In this document: positions 7,992 through 10,661 of the stretch, one piece after another
Layout: every line of letters starts with the position of its first letter
How positions within the stretch are numbered: the stretch's first letter is position 1
Assembly: GCA_003453835.1 (NCBI GenBank)
Contig: DMMN01000097.1
Location: 7,812 to 18,472 of the forward strand
Length of the DNA stretch: 10,661 nucleotides
Direction of reading: 5' to 3'
Source of the DNA: Bacteroidota bacterium
GTDB lineage: Bacteria; Bacteroidota; Ignavibacteria; UBA10030
Translations under genes and position numbers: made by a program
Notes under the pieces: model-generated
What the model was told of the DNA's origin: nothing
The model's input: only the letters and a program-made list of their open reading frames with translations
Databases searched by the model: none

Positions 7992-9503
7992 ATGTCTATG
8001 GGCTTTTCCTTCCTCGACTACGGCATCGTCGGAGTCTACCTGATTGGCGTCACTGTTGCCGGAGTGATCCTCGCCGGCAAGCAACGCACCTCGCGCGATT
8101 ACTTCCTCGGCGGGAAAAAGATGGTCTGGTGGTCGGTCGGCTTCTCCATTGTTGCCAGCGAGACCAGCACGCTGACGTTCATCAGCATTCCGGGACTTGC
8201 GTACAAGAGCGACATGCATTTTCTCCAGCTCGCCTTCGGCTATTTCATCGGACGACTGCTCGTGAGCGTCGTGTTTATTCCTGCTTACTACAAAGGCGAT
8301 CTGGAAACCGCGTACGATTTCCTCGGAAAACGGTTCGGGATGTCACTCCGAAAATTCACCTCCTCGGTGTTCATCGTCACCCGCGTGTTGGCTTCCGGCG
8401 TGCGACTGTTTGCCACGGCCATCCCCGTCCACCTGATCACCGGATTCGACTATGTCACCAGCATCCTCTTAATCGGCGTGTTCACCCTCATCTACACGTA
8501 TCTTGGCGGACTCAAGGCCGTCGTGGCCATGGATGTGGTGCAGCTCTTCATCTATCTGAGCGGCGCGGCAGCTTCAATGTGGATCATCCTGAATCATCTT
8601 CCCAACGGCTGGGCTGACGTGGTAAGCGCCGCGGGCGCGAACGGAGGGGACAAGCTCTCGATCTTCAATCTTACTTGGGGAAGCTCGATCTGGGAGTTTC
8701 TCGCCGCTCCCTACACGCTTGTGGGCGGTTTGCTGGGGGGGACGTTCCTGACGATGGCCTCGCATGGCACGGATCAGCTTCTCGTCCAACGATTGCTCGG
8801 GTGCAAGACGCGTTGGGACAGCCAACGTGCGCTGATGTTGGATGCGACGGTCATCGTGCTTCAATTCGCGTTCTTCCTGGTTCTCGGCTTGTGCCTGTTC
8901 GCCTTCTACGGCGGAGCCACCGTTCAACAGCTCGGGTTAACCTCCTCCGACGAGATCTTCCCGAAATTCATTATTGAACATCTTCCAACCGGCATTGCCG
9001 GGTTGGTCGTCGCAGGCGTGCTGGCATCCGCCATGGGTACGCTTTCATCGTCGATCAGCTCCCTGGCGTCGGCGACCTATCTCGATCTGTTCAAGTTCAC
9101 GGCAAAAGGAAAGACGCTCGATGAGAGGACGGAGGTCAAGTGGTCGAAGATCTTTACCCTGCTGTGGGGGATCGTTCTGATCGGCGGGGCGATGCTCTTT
9201 ACCGATACGAAGAACCCCGTCGTCGAGCTCGGCTTGAAGATTGCATCCTTTACGTACGGTGGGTTGCTCGGCACGTTCTTCCTTGGCCTCTTGTTCAAAC
9301 AGACCAACGAGCGCGACGCCTTTACCGGATTCGTTGCAGGAATTCTCTCGATGGTCGCGGTGCTGACGTTCACACGAGTCGATTTCACATGGCACACGTT
9401 CATCGGCTGCACGGTGACGATCCTCATTGGCAATCTGAGCGGGATGCTGCGCGGCGGAACCGTGCCGGCCGCCGAACCGAGCGAAGTCCATGATCAGTCA
9501 TGA
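7992..9503 (+). CDS. Sodium:solute symporter (SSS family)
   Basis: A 503-residue integral inner-membrane protein of the solute:sodium symporter family (PutP/vSGLT/PanF fold), with about 13 hydrophobic segments. Family marks are: TSRDYFLGGKKMVWWSVGFS (about 33-52) after helix 1; the broken helix ASETSTLTFISIPG (about 55-68); IYTYLGGLKAVVAMDVVQ (about 167-184), the classical SSS signature; GTDQLLVQRLL (about 259-269); and VLASAMGTLSSSISSLAS (about 343-360), the helix that lines the Na2 sodium site. By eye, S59 and T350 correspond to sodium-site residues of PutP; this is a mental alignment. SSS members import sugars, amino acids, vitamins, sialic acid or organic acids. The sequence does not reveal the substrate, and no catabolic genes are adjacent. 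A second in-frame ATG at 7998 is an equally possible start. The stop codon overlaps the recombinase start (ATGA), implying coupled translation. Confidence 0.93.
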   Translation: MSMGFSFLDYGIVGVYLIGVTVAGVILAGKQRTSRDYFLGGKKMVWWSVGFSIVASETSTLTFISIPGLAYKSDMHFLQLAFGYFIGRLLVSVVFIPAYYKGDLETAYDFLGKRFGMSLRKFTSSVFIVTRVLASGVRLFATAIPVHLITGFDYVTSILLIGVFTLIYTYLGGLKAVVAMDVVQLFIYLSGAAASMWIILNHLPNGWADVVSAAGANGGDKLSIFNLTWGSSIWEFLAAPYTLVGGLLGGTFLTMASHGTDQLLVQRLLGCKTRWDSQRALMLDATVIVLQFAFFLVLGLCLFAFYGGATVQQLGLTSSDEIFPKFIIEHLPTGIAGLVVAGVLASAMGTLSSSISSLASATYLDLFKFTAKGKTLDERTEVKWSKIFTLLWGIVLIGGAMLFTDTKNPVVELGLKIASFTYGGLLGTFFLGLLFKQTNERDAFTGFVAGILSMVAVLTFTRVDFTWHTFIGCTVTILIGNLSGMLRGGTVPAAEPSEVHDQS

Positions 9504-10483
9504 AACGACCCGTTACATCTGGCCTGCGTCGCGGCGATCGCAAGCAGCGCCCCGATCTTGATCGACAGATCGCGAGCTACTTCGACTTTCTCCGGCTCGA
9601 GAAAGGCGTCAGCACCAATACGGTGCACTCCTACCAATTTGATCTTTCCAAGTACCGCGCCTTTCTGGACGAACACGGCATCACATCGGCTGTGAGCGTA
9701 ACCGAGGAGCGCATCAGCGATTTTCTCAAACATCTTTCGAGAAAGAATCTCTCCTCCCGGACAATCTCCCGAATCCTTTCTGCCGTCAGAGGTTTTCACC
9801 GGTTCCTCATCGGTGAGGGTGAGCATGATGACGATCCGACGGCAGATGTCAATACACCAAAGCGCTCCAAGACGCTCCCCGGTGTTCTGAGTCTCGCCGA
9901 GATCGACGCGATGCTACAGCAGCCCGACACGCGAAAGCCGCTCGGGTTGCGAGACCGGGCAATGCTGGAGGTGCTTTACGCCACGGGCGTTCGGGTTTCT
10001 GAATTAACGAATCTGGCTCGTTCCAATCTTCTGCTCGATGACGAGCTGGTGCTGGTTTTTGGGAAGGGTTCGAAGGAGAGGCTCGTGCCGATCGGGAAAT
10101 CGGCCATCACGTGGGTCCAGAAGTACCAGAGCGAGGGCCGCGTCCACTTGAAGAAAGAAGGAAAGTCGCACGACGTGCTCTTCTTGAATTATCGCGGCGG
10201 AAAGCTGACGAGGGCAGCCGTTCGGGATATGGTGGAGAAGTACGCAAAGGCCGCCGGCATCAAGAAGGAAGTTCATCCCCATACGTTTCGGCATTCGTTT
10301 GCGACGCACTGGCTGGAGAACGCGGAAGGGTCGCATGAGGTGGCATTGAGGCGGCTACAGGAATTGCTGGGACATAACGATGTGAAAACGACGATGATTT
10401 ATCTGCATCTGCTGCCTCGGAAGACGGATGTGGTGAGTCCGTTGGATTCGCGGCCACAGATGATGGTGTTGAAGTCGGCATAG
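9500..10483 (+). CDS. XerC/XerD-like tyrosine recombinase with an atypical C-terminus
   Basis: A 327-residue tyrosine recombinase. The N-terminal SAM-like core-binding domain (about 22-108) contains IASYFDFLRLEKGVSTNTVHSY. The catalytic domain contains R165 (LYATGVRVSEL), K189 (GKGSKER), H261 and R264 (HPHTFRHSFATH), H292 (LLGHNDVKTT) and nucleophile Y301. All are present, so activity is plausible. Xer proteins resolve chromosome dimers at dif, and the first ~260 residues fit that family well. The tail is different: after HSFATH there is about a 5-residue insertion before LQELLGH, and the end TTMIYLHLL...VVSPLD resembles integron integrases and related mobile recombinases. The IntI-specific insert before the H-x-x-R box is missing. 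Only 2 of the last 57 codons end in C, against 26 of the first 57 (hand count). The start overlaps the symporter stop (ATGA). A T7 run follows the stop at 10484-10490 without a clear stem. Confidence 0.9.
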   Translation: MKRPVTSGLRRGDRKQRPDLDRQIASYFDFLRLEKGVSTNTVHSYQFDLSKYRAFLDEHGITSAVSVTEERISDFLKHLSRKNLSSRTISRILSAVRGFHRFLIGEGEHDDDPTADVNTPKRSKTLPGVLSLAEIDAMLQQPDTRKPLGLRDRAMLEVLYATGVRVSELTNLARSNLLLDDELVLVFGKGSKERLVPIGKSAITWVQKYQSEGRVHLKKEGKSHDVLFLNYRGGKLTRAAVRDMVEKYAKAAGIKKEVHPHTFRHSFATHWLENAEGSHEVALRRLQELLGHNDVKTTMIYLHLLPRKTDVVSPLDSRPQMMVLKSA

Positions 10484-10500
10484 TTTTTTTATTGTATTCG

Positions 10501-10509
10501 AAGGGTGGG
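10501..10509 (+). promoter_or_regulatory. Possible Shine-Dalgarno of the right-edge ORF
   Basis: AAGGGTGGG lies 5 nt before the ATG at 10515 and supports that start. Confidence 0.45.
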
Positions 10510-10514
10510 ATGTA

Positions 10515-10661
10515 ATGGCGTCACCTACAGCTAGGGGCAGGATGATTCGCAGGAGTATTTCGGAGTCAGTGAATTTTTCCCGTTTGTCGGCGGAAGCGGC
10601 GGTGTTGTTTGTTTTGTTGGTCCCTCATTTTAATGCCCACGGGAAAATGCCTGGTGGCCCC
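10515..10661 (+). CDS. Phage replication-protein-like ORF, N-terminal part only
   Basis: An open frame of 49 codons runs off the right edge. The translation contains ARGRMIRRSISES, then LSAEAAVLFVLLVPHFNAHGKMPGGP. The pattern of a basic start, R-M-I, a short Ser-rich stretch, L-S-x-x-A-x-x-L-F, L-x-P-H, then a Gly-Lys/Arg-Met-x-G-x-P turn recalls the N-termini of phage and prophage replication-associated (DnaD/primosome-like) proteins. This is recognition from memory of a short segment, not an alignment. It starts 31 bp after the recombinase stop, so it may belong to a mobile element adjoining or including the recombinase. The closest alternative is an unrelated hypothetical gene. Confidence 0.5.
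   Translation, partial: MASPTARGRMIRRSISESVNFSRLSAEAAVLFVLLVPHFNAHGKMPGGP

Noticed and set aside
10440..10490. Intrinsic terminator after the recombinase gene
   Set aside because: There is a clear T7 run at 10484-10490, but no stable GC-rich stem directly before it could be found.

Overview
The window carries ordinary bacterial chromosomal genes. They are nearly all on the + strand, moderately GC-rich and tightly packed. The gene set includes a Tat-exported enolase-superfamily epimerase, GAF/PAS hybrid signalling, a RodZ-like HTH membrane protein, NAD+-dependent DNA ligase, a small outer-membrane beta-barrel, a DUF6913/GT9-like hypothetical, a STAS protein and a sodium:solute symporter. The outer-membrane protein and Tat signal indicate a diderm. 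The combination reminds me of the Bacteroidota/Chlorobiota/Ignavibacteriota (FCB) group, but this is an impression from gene content and no phylogenetic marker was tested.

Layout. (1) Positions 1-246, minus strand: N-terminal part of a Tat-signal dipeptide-epimerase-like protein, cut by the window edge and divergent from the rest. (2) Positions 540-3244: a stand-alone receiver protein followed by a membrane-anchored hybrid histidine kinase (2 TM, GAF, PAS, HisKA, HATPase, REC). Neither has an output domain, so they look like parts of a multistep phosphorelay. A weak terminator-like stretch follows. (3) Positions 3427-7512: rodZ-like gene, ligA, beta-barrel gene and a hypothetical gene, with gaps of 15-28 bp, probably one transcription unit. 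(4) Positions 7545-7566: a hairpin with a T-run immediately before the ribosome binding site of a STAS (anti-sigma factor antagonist-like) gene. (5) Positions 7992-10483: an SSS-family symporter whose stop overlaps the start of a XerC/D-like tyrosine recombinase. (6) Positions 10515-10661: start of an ORF resembling the N-terminus of phage replication-associated proteins, running off the window.

The most unusual region is the right end. The recombinase is Xer-like for about its first 260 residues. Its last ~65 residues look like the C-terminus of integron-integrase-type recombinases, and codon usage changes abruptly at the conserved H-x-x-R box (about 10270-10290). A phage-like ORF follows directly. 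This could be a real recombination or mobile-element junction, or an assembly chimera across a conserved motif. I found no CRISPR array, tRNA, rRNA or complete insertion sequence.
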